Position numbers and translations under genes: made by a program | Part shown: piece after piece, positions 16,381 through 25,534 of the stretch | Layout: every line of letters starts with the position of its first letter | How positions within the stretch are numbered: position 1 is the stretch's first letter | Notes under the pieces: generated by a model | Database searches by the model: none | Seen by the model: the letters and a program-made list of their open reading frames with translations, nothing else | What the model was told of the DNA's origin: nothing | Assembly (NCBI RefSeq): GCF_030733545.1 | Contig: NZ_JASHIU010000002.1 | Span: forward strand, 1-64,000 | DNA length: 64,000 nucleotides | Direction: 5' to 3' | Source: Oceanicaulis sp. MMSF_3324 | Lineage (GTDB): Bacteria; Pseudomonadota; Alphaproteobacteria; Caulobacterales; Maricaulaceae

Positions 16381-17916
16381 CTAGGCCTCCGATGCGTCGA
16401 GCGCGGCGGCCAGCTGGGCGTCCAGACCGAAGTAACGGGCCCGCTCCCAGAAGTTCGGACGGGCAATGCCGGTGGAGACGTGACGACCGGCGATGTCGCC
16501 GTTCTCGTCTTCGCCGGTGATCTCGTACAGGAACAGGTCCTGGGTGATGATCACATCGCCTTCCATGCCCAGCACTTCGGTGATGTGGGTGATCTTGCGC
16601 GAGCCGTCGCGCAGGCGCGCCGCCTGCACGATCACGTCGATCGAACCCGAAATCATTTCGCGAATGGTCTTGGTGGGCAGGTTGTAGCCGCCCATGGTGA
16701 TCATGGATTCAATCCGCGACAGCGCTTCGCGCGGAGAGTTGGCGTGCAGCGTGCCCATGGAGCCGTCATGGCCCGTGTTCATTGCCTGCAACAGGTCAAA
16801 CGCTTCCGAGCCGCGCACCTCGCCCACGATGATCCGTTCAGGACGCATCCGCAGACAGTTCTTCACCAGGTCGCGCATGGTGACCTGGCCCTGCCCTTCG
16901 AGGTTGGGCGGACGGGTTTCAAGGCGCACCACATGCGGCTGTTGCAGCTGAAGCTCGGCGGCGTCTTCACAAGTGATGACGCGCTCATCCTCACCGATGA
17001 ACCCGGTCAGACAGTTCAGGAGCGTCGTCTTGCCCGAGCCCGTACCGCCTGAAATCAGGACATTGGCGCGGCAGGCGCCGATGATTTCGAGGATGCGGGC
17101 GCCTTCGGGCGAGATCGAGCCGAACTCCACAAGGTTCTGGAGCTTGAGCTTGTCCTTCTTGAATTTCCGGATGGTCAGGGTGGGACCGTCCAGCGCCAGC
17201 GGCGGCGCGATCACGTTCACCCGGCTGCCATCAGCGAGACGCGCGTCACAGATCGGCGAGCTTTCATCTACGCGCCGGCCCACCTGGGACACGATGCGCT
17301 GGCAGATATTCATCAGCTGGCCGTTGTCGCGGAACCGGATATTGGTCTTCTGGACCTTGCCCTTCACCTCGATGAACACATCGCCCGCGCCATTGACCAT
17401 GATGTCGGCGATATCGTCACGTTCCAGCAAGGGTTCGAGCGGGCCATAGCCCAGAACGTCGTTGCAGATGTCCTGGAGCAGCTGTTCCTGCTCGGCGATG
17501 GACATGGCCACATTCTTGATCGAGATGATCTCGGTGACGATGTCGCGGATCTCGTCGCGGGCGGTCTCATTGTCCAGACGCGCCAGCTGGCCCAGATCGA
17601 TCGTGTCGATCAGGGCGTTGAAGATGGTCGTCTTGACCGCATAGTACTCCGCCGACCGCTCCGTCCCGATCGAGGCGACCTGGGCGGCGGGTTTGGCCTT
17701 GATCGGCGCGGAGGCCGCCGGTTTGGGCTTGGGCGTCCTCGAAGCGGGTATCACAGGCGCTTCGGCCGCAGCGGGCTTGGGCGAAGACGCGGGGCTGGGC
17801 GCAGGCGTCCGCGGCTTGGTCGCCACACCGCCGGAACCGCCCTGTGCAGGGCGCGGAGCGCTGCCCCCGAACTGGCGGGGCGGGTTTTGCGGACCTGTGG
17901 GACGCTTTCCGAACAT
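16381..17916 (-). CDS. cpaF: Tad pilus assembly ATPase CpaF/TadA
   Basis: Secretion-type hexameric ATPase that powers pilus extension, and in Caulobacter also retraction. 511 residues. A Pro/Ala-rich disordered region covers about the first 85 residues and is longer than in many homologues. The N-terminal domain and RecA-like core follow, with Walker [12 protein letters not shown] (290-300), an Asp box [10 protein letters not shown], and Walker B/His-box region [13 protein letters not shown] and [15 protein letters not shown]. All catalytic motifs are intact. Gap to cpaE is 9 bases. Confidence 0.95.
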   Translation of the reverse strand: MFGKRPTGPQNPPRQFGGSAPRPAQGGSGGVATKPRTPAPSPASSPKPAAAEAPVIPASRTPKPKPAASAPIKAKPAAQVASIGTERSAEYYAVKTTIFNALIDTIDLGQLARLDNETARDEIRDIVTEIISIKNVAMSIAEQEQLLQDICNDVLGYGPLEPLLERDDIADIMVNGAGDVFIEVKGKVQKTNIRFRDNGQLMNICQRIVSQVGRRVDESSPICDARLADGSRVNVIAPPLALDGPTLTIRKFKKDKLKLQNLVEFGSISPEGARILEIIGACRANVLISGGTGSGKTTLLNCLTGFIGEDERVITCEDAAELQLQQPHVVRLETRPPNLEGQGQVTMRDLVKNCLRMRPERIIVGEVRGSEAFDLLQAMNTGHDGSMGTLHANSPREALSRIESMITMGGYNLPTKTIREMISGSIDVIVQAARLRDGSRKITHITEVLGMEGDVIITQDLFLYEITGEDENGDIAGRHVSTGIARPNFWERARYFGLDAQLAAALDASEA

Positions 17917-17925
17917 CGCCGAGCG

Positions 17926-19566
17926 TTAGCCTTTGCCGAGGAGTGAGCCGAACAGAGATTTGCGCCGCGGCGCCGCGGGCGCGCGCCCGGTCAGCTGGGC
18001 GGCGAGATGTGCAAAGCCGTCAGACGCCTTGGACTTGGCGTCCACCTCAGCGATCATCTGGCCGTTATTGGCCGCCTTGCCGAAGAGCGCCGGTTCAAAC
18101 GGCAGCACCAGAGCCGGCGCCGCGCCCAGAGCATCCGAGAAATCCTTGAGCGGGATATCGGGCTTTTTCGGGCAACCGGCCATGTTCACCACCACCTTGG
18201 GCGGCTCGTCATTGGGCCGGGCGTTCTGCACCAGATCAAACAGGTTCTTGGCGTTGCGCAAGCTCGCAAGATCGGGCGTCACGGTGACCACGACCTGATC
18301 CGCGCTCAGAAGCGTATGGCGCACCCAGGGGCTCCAGGCGTGCGGCAGGTCGAGCGCAATGAAGGGCGCCTGGCGGCGCACCTTGTCGAGCACCGTTTCG
18401 AAGGCATCGGGCTGGAAATCCCAGTCGCGCTCCAGCGTGGCGGGCGCGGAGAACAGGCTCAGCCGCTCGGTGCAGCGCACCAGCAGGCGGTCCAGGAGCG
18501 CATCATCCAGACGGTCAGGCTCTTCCAGCGCTTGCGCGATGGTCTGGGCCGGGTCCTGATTGAAATCCAGCCCCGCCGTGCCGAAGGACAGATCAAGATC
18601 GACCAGCACCGCGTCAGAACGCAGGCCCTCTGTCATCTGCCAGGCGACATTATGGGCGATCGTGGAGGAGCCCACCCCGCCCTTGGCGCCGATAAAGGCG
18701 ATCGAGCGGCCCGCAAACGGCGCTTCGGGATCCAGGAACAGCCCCGAGATCGTCGAGATCAGGTGCAGGGGCGTCATTGGCGGCACGAGATATTCGCTGA
18801 CGCCGCGCTTCATCAGCTCGCGATACAGGGTGATGTCATTGGCCGCGCCGATGATGATCACCTTGGTGTCGCCGTCACACACAGCCGCCAGGTCTTCGAG
18901 CTGCTGGAACAGCTCCCGCCCGCGCATGCCGGTCTCAAGGATCAGCAGTTCGGGCGTGCTTTCATCGTGAAAGCGCTCGATCGCGGCGGACAGACCGCCC
19001 AGCTCGACCGTGACATGGGTGCGCGCCATGCGCCGGTCATCCGCGGCGTGATGGATCAGGCGGCCCGTTTCGGGGCTTTCGCAAAAGGCGTGAATGGCGA
19101 TCCGCGGCACGGGCTGGTTCAGCAGCGATTCATCGGGCGCGCTGACCGCGGCGATTTCACCGCTCATCCCGCCCGACGCCAGCGGCGTGGTCAGGGGCAG
19201 CGTATCATCTTCCCCGAACGGATCGGGTTCGCGGGCGACCGGTTCAGCGGGCTGGGCCGCCGGACGCATCGGCGTGGCCGGTTCATAGCCGCCGAAATCA
19301 TCATCGTACTCGGAGTCACGATTGGCGTCCGCCAGTCGCGCCCCGAACGGGCGCGCACCGGGCGCATCAGGCAGCGGCGCGTCATCAACATCGCCAAATC
19401 CATCATCCTCACCCAGAAGGCGGCGCTCTATGCTTTCAGCGCCATGGAACGGATCATCGTCGGACGCCGCTTCAAGCGGCTCCGCTGGCGTGTACGCATC
19501 GTCGGAGACAAACTCGTCCGCGGCGTCAAAGGCGTTATCATCAAAGGCGTCAGCGGTGCGGTTCAT
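17926..19566 (-). CDS. cpaE: pilus localisation ATPase CpaE/TadZ
   Basis: MinD/ParA-like protein that positions the Tad machine in the cell (polar in Caulobacter). 546 residues from the ATG at 19566; an ATG two codons earlier has a poorly spaced ribosome-binding site. The first 150 residues are an acidic, low-complexity region rich in Asp and Pro. An atypical receiver-like domain follows (about 155-280), then the ATPase domain with deviant Walker A AKGGVGSSTIA near 297-305. The C-terminal part ends in a basic tail (APRRKSLFGSLLGKG), possibly for membrane contact. Confidence 0.93.
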   Translation of the reverse strand: MNRTADAFDDNAFDAADEFVSDDAYTPAEPLEAASDDDPFHGAESIERRLLGEDDGFGDVDDAPLPDAPGARPFGARLADANRDSEYDDDFGGYEPATPMRPAAQPAEPVAREPDPFGEDDTLPLTTPLASGGMSGEIAAVSAPDESLLNQPVPRIAIHAFCESPETGRLIHHAADDRRMARTHVTVELGGLSAAIERFHDESTPELLILETGMRGRELFQQLEDLAAVCDGDTKVIIIGAANDITLYRELMKRGVSEYLVPPMTPLHLISTISGLFLDPEAPFAGRSIAFIGAKGGVGSSTIAHNVAWQMTEGLRSDAVLVDLDLSFGTAGLDFNQDPAQTIAQALEEPDRLDDALLDRLLVRCTERLSLFSAPATLERDWDFQPDAFETVLDKVRRQAPFIALDLPHAWSPWVRHTLLSADQVVVTVTPDLASLRNAKNLFDLVQNARPNDEPPKVVVNMAGCPKKPDIPLKDFSDALGAAPALVLPFEPALFGKAANNGQMIAEVDAKSKASDGFAHLAAQLTGRAPAAPRRKSLFGSLLGKG

Positions 19567-19578
19567 AGCCATACCCTG

Positions 19579-20235
19579 TTAATTGCCGACCGAAGAGCTG
19601 ACTGCGCCGCTCTCCCGATCGGAACGCTGGCTGGCGGTGCTTTCGCCTTGCCGGTAGTTATCAAGAACGGTCTGACGGCGACCGGTGTCGGGGCCGTCCA
19701 TCGTGCGCGGCGCCACAAGATCACGCGGATCCGCGACCATGTTGGCGAGATTGTTCGCCGTGGCGCAGCCGAAACGCGGCCAGTTCTCATTGGCGCGCAC
19801 ATTGGCCATGTCGTTCCAGCGCGTGTCGCACTCGGGCGCGATCGCCTGATAGCGGGTGAAGGAGAAGATGACCGGCGCGCTGGTCCGACCGCCGGCTTCA
19901 TAGGCGCCGCCCGCAATCTGACGCCAGTCCAGGCCCGCCGCATAAAGTTGGGTCCGGGCCTCGGCGATGGCGCTGATGGCGGCGTCCGCATTGCCCGCAT
20001 TCTGGGGATAGGAAATCACCAGCGGGCCATGACCGCGCGCCTTGTATTCTGTGGCGACAGCATTGATGACGTCGATCTGGTTCCAGGTCAGCCCGTTATC
20101 ACGCGCGCTGACATCCATGCTGACGCGCACGGTTTCCGGGGCCGCCGTCGCACGCGGCAGGGGCTGGGGCGCAGAGGCGCAGCCTGCAAGGGTCAGAGCG
20201 CTCAGGGCCAGAAGGGCTTTGAAGACATGGTTCAT
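19579..20235 (-). CDS. cpaD: pilus assembly lipoprotein CpaD
   Basis: Outer-membrane lipoprotein of the Tad pilus that works with the CpaC secretin. 218 residues, with a signal peptide and lipobox LAGC (Cys19). The body matches the CpaD family by its pattern (VRVSMDVSARDNGLTWNQID, NLANMVADPRDLVAPR and a Ser-rich C-terminus). GGAG lies 8 bases ahead of the ATG and overlaps the cpaC stop codon region, in line with translational coupling. Confidence 0.9.
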   Translation of the reverse strand: MNHVFKALLALSALTLAGCASAPQPLPRATAAPETVRVSMDVSARDNGLTWNQIDVINAVATEYKARGHGPLVISYPQNAGNADAAISAIAEARTQLYAAGLDWRQIAGGAYEAGGRTSAPVIFSFTRYQAIAPECDTRWNDMANVRANENWPRFGCATANNLANMVADPRDLVAPRTMDGPDTGRRQTVLDNYRQGESTASQRSDRESGAVSSSVGN

Positions 20236-20240
20236 CTTAG

Positions 20241-21830
20241 CTACTCCAGCACAAAGCCGATCGGACCCGACCAGCCGCGGTTTTCAACCTGCGCGCCCGG
20301 CGCGGCGTAAACCCGGTTCAGCCGGCCCAGGAAAGCGCCCGCCGCCACGGACGACACGGCGAAGCCTTCGGCCGGGCTTTCCACGTCATCAGGATTGAGC
20401 GGGTCGACCAGATACGGGGTGATCACCACCACCAGCTCGGTTTCATTGTTGGCGAAATCACGTGAGCGGAAGAGCGAGCCCAAGACCGGCATGCGCTCGA
20501 TGCCGGGCACGCTGTCCATCGCCTGTCGCGTCTCTTCGCGGATCAGACCGGCGATGACCATGGACCCGCCCGAAGGCAGCTCGACCGTGGTCTCCGCCCG
20601 GTTCACCGACAAGGCCGGAATGGTCACGCCGGGCACAGTCCCGGTGACATTTCCCTGGTCATCGGTGGTGACGGACTGGCTCAGTGAAATCGCGCCCTCA
20701 TTGGACAACTCTGACACTTCCGTGGACACCCGCAACGAGATCCGGCCTTCCGACATCACGACCGGGGTAAAGCCCAGGCCCACGCCGAAGGGTTTGAATT
20801 CGATGGTGACATTGCCGTCGCGGTCACGCCCGACGGGAACCGGGAACTCCCCGCCCGCCAGGAATTGCGCCGGCTCGCCCGATATGGCGGTGATGTTCGG
20901 CTCGGCCAGCGTCCGCACCAGCCCCACGCGCTCGAGCGCGTTCAGGGTCGCCGAAACCGAGCTTTGCAGAACACCGTCGACAAGGTTTTGCGTGCCCAGC
21001 GAGCCGGTCAGCCCGCCCAGCGCGGCGCCGGCGACGCCAAACGCGTTGGAGGTGCCCCAGCTGCTCGAATTCTGGAAACGGCCCTGCTGATAGACCTCGT
21101 AAATCGGCGCACCGAACTGGTTGAGCAAAGGTTCGCCCCGGTCATTGGTGGCCGGGGTGCGCACGGTCGGCGTGAACTCGCCAAACGCCTGCTCGCCGCT
21201 GAGATTGACGCCCAGCTGACGCACCAGCGTGCGCTCCATTTCCACGATCCGAACCTGAAGCGTGACCTGGTCGCGCCCCTCGATCGTCAGGAAGGAGACA
21301 ACCTGTTCAGGATTGTCCACCCAGCGCTGCGCCACCTGCAGGGCGGTATCCGCCGCAGCGGCCGAAGGCACCTGGCCGGAGAGCACGATATTGGCGTTCA
21401 TGCTTTCAGCCTGAATGCGACCCTCGGGCACAAACCGGTCAAGCGCGTCCTGCAACGCGGCAATATCGCGTTCGACCCGAACATTGAGATCCAGGATCAG
21501 CCCGCCATCAGCGTCAAAGAAGAAGATATTCGTCCGACCAACCATCTGGCCCAGCACGAAGGCGCGACGCGTGGTGCGCACAACCGCACTGGCGACCTCA
21601 TCATTGGCGATGACCACATCGGCGGCGTCGTCGGGCAGATGAATGACCGCGGCCTGTCCCAGCGGCAGTTGCAGGCTTTCAGACGCCGGGCCCTGGCCGG
21701 GCTCGCGGATATGGACCTGCAGCGTGTTGTTGGCCTCGGTGCGACCGCCCGACAATTGAGCCTGGGCGGGGGAGACGCACAAAACCGCCAGAGCGGCGGC
21801 GAGACCGAAAATATGTGAGACACGGACCAT
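20241..21830 (-). CDS. cpaC: Tad pilus secretin CpaC/RcpA
   Basis: Outer-membrane secretin channel of the Tad pilus, 529 residues. A cleaved signal peptide (ends near AQAQ, residue 25) is followed by the pilus-assembly N domain (about 45-120), a BON-like domain (about 120-190), then the secretin core (about 215-480) with VGLVRTLAEPNITAISGEPA and MVIAGLIREETRQ. It shares its first base with the last base of the cpaB stop codon (TAATG). Its N domain resembles the separate protein encoded at 23924. Confidence 0.94.
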   Translation of the reverse strand: MVRVSHIFGLAAALAVLCVSPAQAQLSGGRTEANNTLQVHIREPGQGPASESLQLPLGQAAVIHLPDDAADVVIANDEVASAVVRTTRRAFVLGQMVGRTNIFFFDADGGLILDLNVRVERDIAALQDALDRFVPEGRIQAESMNANIVLSGQVPSAAAADTALQVAQRWVDNPEQVVSFLTIEGRDQVTLQVRIVEMERTLVRQLGVNLSGEQAFGEFTPTVRTPATNDRGEPLLNQFGAPIYEVYQQGRFQNSSSWGTSNAFGVAGAALGGLTGSLGTQNLVDGVLQSSVSATLNALERVGLVRTLAEPNITAISGEPAQFLAGGEFPVPVGRDRDGNVTIEFKPFGVGLGFTPVVMSEGRISLRVSTEVSELSNEGAISLSQSVTTDDQGNVTGTVPGVTIPALSVNRAETTVELPSGGSMVIAGLIREETRQAMDSVPGIERMPVLGSLFRSRDFANNETELVVVITPYLVDPLNPDDVESPAEGFAVSSVAAGAFLGRLNRVYAAPGAQVENRGWSGPIGFVLE

Positions 21831-22633
21831 TACGGCGTCCCTCCCAGCGCAACGCGCTGTTCTGCGCCATACCGGATGATCCGCACTTCCCGACGGGGGC
21901 CCGGATCCTCCGAAGTCTCCCCTTCGCTCAGGCGCGGTCCGCCATCGCGATCAGCCACCGAGCGCAGGGCCAGAACGATGTCGCCTTCCGCGACACCCAG
22001 CGCCACCGACCGGGTCTGCCCCGGAGTCAGCTCCAGGGTTGCGGTCGAGCCGAGCACCACGCTCTCGCCGTCATCCACATAGGTCTGGTCAATGGCGAGA
22101 ACTCGCACATTTTCAACAAGCAGTTCAGAAATATAGCCCATGTCGCGGGCCGAGGTCGTCACCAGCACATCCACCCGGTCATTGGGCAGGATAAAGCCAC
22201 CCGCGCCGGATTCCGCCGAAATCGGCACGGCGACAGCGCGCATGCCCGGATCAATGACCGCCGCCATGAAGCCCGCTTCGCCCGGCTGGACCAGCTTGCC
22301 CGGAAGGATCGGCTCGCCTTCGACAAAGGCGGCGCGCGTCACGGCGCCGCTCATCTCGTCCATGGCGCCCGGACGCATGTCACGTGTGACGAAGGCCGGC
22401 ATGACGGCTTCGACGGGCCAGTCCGCCCAGCGGAAATCAGCGCCCGTAACTCGCGAAGACGGGCTCATGTCCCGGGCCGCCACCAGCACCTGAGCGACTT
22501 CCGGCTCTGCGGCCTGTTCGGCGACGACCGGGGCCGGCGCCGGCGCAGGTTGCATCGCGCCGCGCACGAAGACAGCGGCGAAGACCGCCGCCAGCGCAGC
22601 GACTGCAAGCACGATCAAGCGGAGAGCATTCAT
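21830..22633 (-). CDS. cpaB: pilus assembly protein CpaB/RcpC
   Basis: Periplasmic Tad pilus protein with an SAF domain, which may bind peptidoglycan or cap the secretin. 267 residues from the ATG at 22633; a GTG at 22660 is possible. One N-terminal membrane helix (LRLIVLAVAALAAVFAAVFV), an SAF-type segment starting at VLVAARDMSPSSRVTGADFR, then the RcpC domain including PNDRVDVLVTTSARDMGYIS. First gene of the tightly coupled cpaB-cpaC-cpaD-cpaE-cpaF-tadB-tadC series. Confidence 0.92.
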   Translation of the reverse strand: MNALRLIVLAVAALAAVFAAVFVRGAMQPAPAPAPVVAEQAAEPEVAQVLVAARDMSPSSRVTGADFRWADWPVEAVMPAFVTRDMRPGAMDEMSGAVTRAAFVEGEPILPGKLVQPGEAGFMAAVIDPGMRAVAVPISAESGAGGFILPNDRVDVLVTTSARDMGYISELLVENVRVLAIDQTYVDDGESVVLGSTATLELTPGQTRSVALGVAEGDIVLALRSVADRDGGPRLSEGETSEDPGPRREVRIIRYGAEQRVALGGTP

Positions 22634-22729
22634 CTCGGACCCCAAAACCCTTTTGCGCACAAGGCGTCAGCAGGCATCAGAGCCGATAATTCTCAAGGCC
22701 GCGTTAATGCACGGTGATCAGGAGATTAA

Positions 22730-23248
22730 CTAACTTGTGTAGGCCGCGAACATTTGCGCCTGGGGCAGCACCAGCAAGGCCCCTGCCGCGATGGCGATGG
22801 CGTAGGGCACGGGCGCGCCCTGGGCGAGCGCCGTGGCGCCCAGCCGGTCAGACGAAATCGGAAGCAGGGTCGCCACCTGGCGCAAAACCACCAGGATCAC
22901 CGCCAACACGCCGCCCGCCGCCACAGCGATCAGCAGGAAGGCCAGCGCATCGGGCCAGCCGAACCAGAGCGCGCCGGCCGCCAGCAGCTTGACGTCTCCG
23001 CCGCCAACCCAGCCCGGCGCCCAGAGCGCCATGCCGAGCGCCAGCACGCCGATCCCCGCCAGCAGCGACAAACCCGCGCCGGTCCAGCCCAGCCCCAGAA
23101 ACGGCGCCGCCAGCACCCAGCCCGCGATCATCACGCCGGGAACCCAGTTGGGGATGGTGAAACTGCGCACATCGTACCAGACCGCGCACAGCATCAGGAA
23201 AACAAAGCCCAGAAGAGCAATATTGGAAATCATGGCCGACGCCCGCAT
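22730..23248 (-). CDS. cpaA: prepilin peptidase CpaA/TadV
   Basis: Aspartic protease of the inner membrane that processes Flp prepilin and TadE-like pseudopilins. 172 residues, mostly hydrophobic helices. The two catalytic Asp are seen in WYDVRSFTIPNW and GGGDVKLLAAGALW. The methyltransferase domain of longer PilD enzymes is absent, as in other TadV proteins. The start may be the ATG at 23248 or at 23233; neither has a strong ribosome-binding site. It lies between pilA and cpaB. Confidence 0.92.
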   Translation of the reverse strand: MRASAMISNIALLGFVFLMLCAVWYDVRSFTIPNWVPGVMIAGWVLAAPFLGLGWTGAGLSLLAGIGVLALGMALWAPGWVGGGDVKLLAAGALWFGWPDALAFLLIAVAAGGVLAVILVVLRQVATLLPISSDRLGATALAQGAPVPYAIAIAAGALLVLPQAQMFAAYTS

Positions 23249-23325
23249 CCGTCACATCAATGCGCGGACCCTAGGCGGTCATGCTTAAGGCTTTTCAAAC
23301 AACGCACAGATCCCTGCAAATGCAG

Positions 23326-23354
23326 AAAGGCCGCCCCTTCCAGGACGGCCTTTC
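23326..23354 (-). terminator. intrinsic terminator downstream of pilA
   Basis: GAAAGGCCGTCC/GGGGCGGCCTTTC stem-loop on the minus strand starts about 30 bases after the pilin stop. It would limit read-through from a strongly expressed pilin into cpaA. Confidence 0.7.
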
Positions 23355-23384
23355 AACTCGATCAGCGTCGATTGGCGCAGACGA

Positions 23385-23585
23385 TTAGGTGCCGCTGCCG
23401 CCGGAACCGGCGCTGTTGGCGGTCGAGAGCTGGGTCCCGACATTGCTGAAGGTGGTGCTGAGGTTGGTGCCCAGCGTGGTGACAGCCGTGATGATCACGA
23501 CCGCGATGAGCGCAGCAATCAGACCGTATTCGATCGCAGTAGCGCCAGACTCATCTTTCAGAAAGCGCGAAACCAGGTTTTTCAT
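23385..23585 (-). CDS. pilA: Flp/Fap-type pilin subunit
   Basis: Major structural subunit of the Tad pilus, 66 residues. Start ATG at 23585 with CGGAG upstream. Basic leader MKNLVSRFLKDESG, then the cleavage site and the mature N-terminus ATAIEYGLIAAL with the conserved Glu5 (and the Flp Tyr next to it), followed by one hydrophobic helix and a Ser/Gly/Thr-rich tail ending SAGSGGSGT. It heads the minus-strand pilus block and has its own terminator, so it is probably transcribed as a separate, abundant message. Confidence 0.93.
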   Translation of the reverse strand: MKNLVSRFLKDESGATAIEYGLIAALIAVVIITAVTTLGTNLSTTFSNVGTQLSTANSAGSGGSGT

Positions 23586-23923
23586 CCCATCCACTCCGTT
23601 TGGTTTTATCAGACCCAGGATCACGGCTCTTCCCTGCCCCGTCCTGAATGCAGGGTGAGTTAAACCCGAAGACGATTTAAACCGGGTAAAAATCCATGCT
23701 TTATTTTGTGTAAACGACCACTTTCTGAAATATGCTAAATAGAACGTAAATGAATTTATATTTGATCACGCTATGTAAACAGGTGTTCTCAATTCGCAAA
23801 GATCAAATATCAGCCCTTTTGCAAGCGCGACTGCCCCAGTCCTCCAGACCCTGGCTGGCTGTTTAGGTTTCCTTCACGGGCGAGGTCCATCATGCGGGCG
23901 TCCTACTAACAAAGAGGCCTGTC
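23586..23923. promoter_or_regulatory. AT-rich control region between pilA and the divergent secretin-N gene
   Basis: This 338-base gap is far more AT-rich than its surroundings between about 23660 and 23800. It must hold the promoters of pilA (minus) and of the plus-strand pilus genes. Direct repeats TTAAACC at 23660-23666 and 23677-23683 (17 bases apart) lie 75-98 bases upstream of the pilA start, and GTAAA occurs several more times. The repeats are loosely like CtrA half-sites (TTAAC), but no full TTAA-N7-TTAA site is present. No gene seen. Confidence 0.45.
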
Positions 23924-24388
23924 ATGGGTTTTCGCACGTTCTGCATCGCAATCGTCATGGCGCTTGGCCTGGGCGCGGCCCAGGCGAGAGACTTTGTCGT
24001 CACCGCGGACCAGGCGGGCCTGATCCGTCTGCCGGGCGACGCAGCGGGCGTCATTGTGGGCAATCCGGGCATTGCCGACGCCATGCTCTATGACTCGCGG
24101 ACGCTCTTTGTCACCGGCAAGGTCTTCGGGCGCACCAATCTGATCGTGCTCGATGGCGCCGGCCGCGTGCTGTACACCTCTGACCTCGTGGTCTCGCAAC
24201 CGGATTCAGGCACGGTGCAGGTCTTCCGCAACTCGGATCGGCCCGAAACCTATGTGTGCGCGCCGACCTGTCAGGCCATTCCCCAGATTGGCGACGAGAT
24301 GAGCTGGTTCGATGAGGTCGACCAGCAACGCATCTCCGCCCGCGCCGGCGCCCGTGATGGCGCAACTGCGGATGTGGGCCCGAATTAA
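23924..24388 (+). CDS. pilus-assembly N-terminal domain protein (secretin N-like)
   Basis: Periplasmic protein of 154 residues consisting of little more than the N domain found at the start of CpaC secretins. Signal peptide to about residue 21 (GAAQA, then RDFVV), then the domain VTADQAGLIRLPGDAAGVIV through TNLIVLDGAGRVLYTS. The C-terminal tail contains a Cys pair (YVCAPTCQ) that could form a disulfide. It is divergent from pilA and followed by two TadE-like genes. A role beside the secretin is inferred from domain and location. Confidence 0.8.
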   Translation: MGFRTFCIAIVMALGLGAAQARDFVVTADQAGLIRLPGDAAGVIVGNPGIADAMLYDSRTLFVTGKVFGRTNLIVLDGAGRVLYTSDLVVSQPDSGTVQVFRNSDRPETYVCAPTCQAIPQIGDEMSWFDEVDQQRISARAGARDGATADVGPN

Positions 24389-24454
24389 CCGTATGGTTTC
24401 ATCGCGCATTAAGCGCTTTGTGTCAGTGTGATCCTTCATATTGAGGGTCGCATC

Positions 24455-24994
24455 ATGCCGTTCAGGCCGATGATCAAAACAGCATCACACCGGTTCATTC
24501 GTGCACGCGAAGGCGCTGCAGCGGTCGAGTTCTCCTTGATCGCCGCGCCCTTCTTCCTGTTGATCTTCGCCACGCTGGAAGTCGCCCTCTTCTTTCTGGG
24601 CTCCACCATTATCGAAAACGGCGTGAATGAAGCCGCGCGCTCCATCCGGACCGGCCAGCTGCAGCAATCAAGTCAGTCGGTCGAGGATTTCAGAAGCTCG
24701 ATCTGCGAACGCATCAGCTCGATCGCCGATTGCAGCCGCATCCAGCTGGATGTGCGCACCTTCGAGTCCTTCTCCGAAAGCACATCCATGGACTATCCGC
24801 TGGATGAGAACGGCGACATCGACAACAGCGATTTCACCTTCGATCCGGGCGGCGGCGGCGATGTGGTTGTGGTGCGCGTCTTCTATGACTGGCAGCTTCT
24901 GGCGCCGGGCGTGGTGTCGGGCATGACGAATATGAGCGGCAACAAGCGCCTGATCACGGCGACCTCCGTGTTCCGCAACGAGCCCTTCGAGTAA
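24455..24994 (+). CDS. tadE: TadE-like pseudopilin
   Basis: Minor pilin-like protein of the TadE family, 179 residues. The start ATG at 24455 follows GAGGGT. The leader carries Arg residues and the TadE motif EGAAAVEFSLIAAPFFLLIF (about 19-38), a likely CpaA processing site followed by a hydrophobic helix. The periplasmic remainder has a Cys pair (about residues 78 and 86, ICERISSIADC). It is followed after 3 bases by a second TadE-like gene. Confidence 0.88.
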   Translation: MPFRPMIKTASHRFIRAREGAAAVEFSLIAAPFFLLIFATLEVALFFLGSTIIENGVNEAARSIRTGQLQQSSQSVEDFRSSICERISSIADCSRIQLDVRTFESFSESTSMDYPLDENGDIDNSDFTFDPGGGGDVVVVRVFYDWQLLAPGVVSGMTNMSGNKRLITATSVFRNEPFE

Positions 24995-24997
24995 GCC

Positions 24998-25534
24998 ATG
25001 CGTCAGGTGTTTCGTCTCTTCACGGCCCTCAAGCGCGACCGGCGCGGTGTTTCCGCGGTGGAGTTCGCCTTGCTCGCGCCGTTCATGATCGCGCTCTATC
25101 TGGGCTCGGTGCAGCTGACGCTGGGGCTGACCGCAGACCGCAAGGTCTCCCAGGTCGCCAACTCGGTCGCCGACCTTGTGACCCAGGACGACTTCGTCAC
25201 CGATTCCGATCTGGTGGACATCTATGCGGCGGCGGACGCCATCCTGAACCCGTTTGATCCGGAGCCGCTGGCCCTGCGCATCACCTCGGTGCGCATGGAC
25301 GCGGAAGGCGAAGTCTTCGTGGACTGGAGCGAGGGGGACGGCATGACCCCGCATGACACCGACAGTCTGCCCGATCTGCCTGAAGGCCTGATGGCGCCCA
25401 TGAACTCGATCATCATGGTGGAAGCCACCTACCGCTTCTCCACCAATCTGGGCGAGCTGACCAAAACGCCGATCACCCTGTCCGACACGGCCTATCTGCG
25501 CCCGCGGCGCGGTCCGTGGGTGCGGCGCGGCTAG
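24998..25534 (+). CDS. TadE/TadF-like pseudopilin
   Basis: Second pseudopilin-like protein, 178 residues. Basic leader with RRGVSAVEFALLAPFMIALY (about 16-35) matching the TadE/F motif, then one membrane helix and a periplasmic domain (QVANSVADLVTQDDFVTDSD and onward). Processing by CpaA is likely. It may be TadF or a TadG-like variant lacking the von Willebrand domain; the sequence does not decide. Its stop codon shares the CTAG with the convergent pabC-like gene. Confidence 0.82.
   Translation: MRQVFRLFTALKRDRRGVSAVEFALLAPFMIALYLGSVQLTLGLTADRKVSQVANSVADLVTQDDFVTDSDLVDIYAAADAILNPFDPEPLALRITSVRMDAEGEVFVDWSEGDGMTPHDTDSLPDLPEGLMAPMNSIIMVEATYRFSTNLGELTKTPITLSDTAYLRPRRGPWVRRG

Noticed and set aside
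13826-25534. Type II or type III secretion system
   Set aside because: The ATPase, TadB/TadC platform, secretin, CpaB, CpaD, CpaE and Flp pilin together define a Tad pilus. No GspG-like pseudopilin set or needle components are present.
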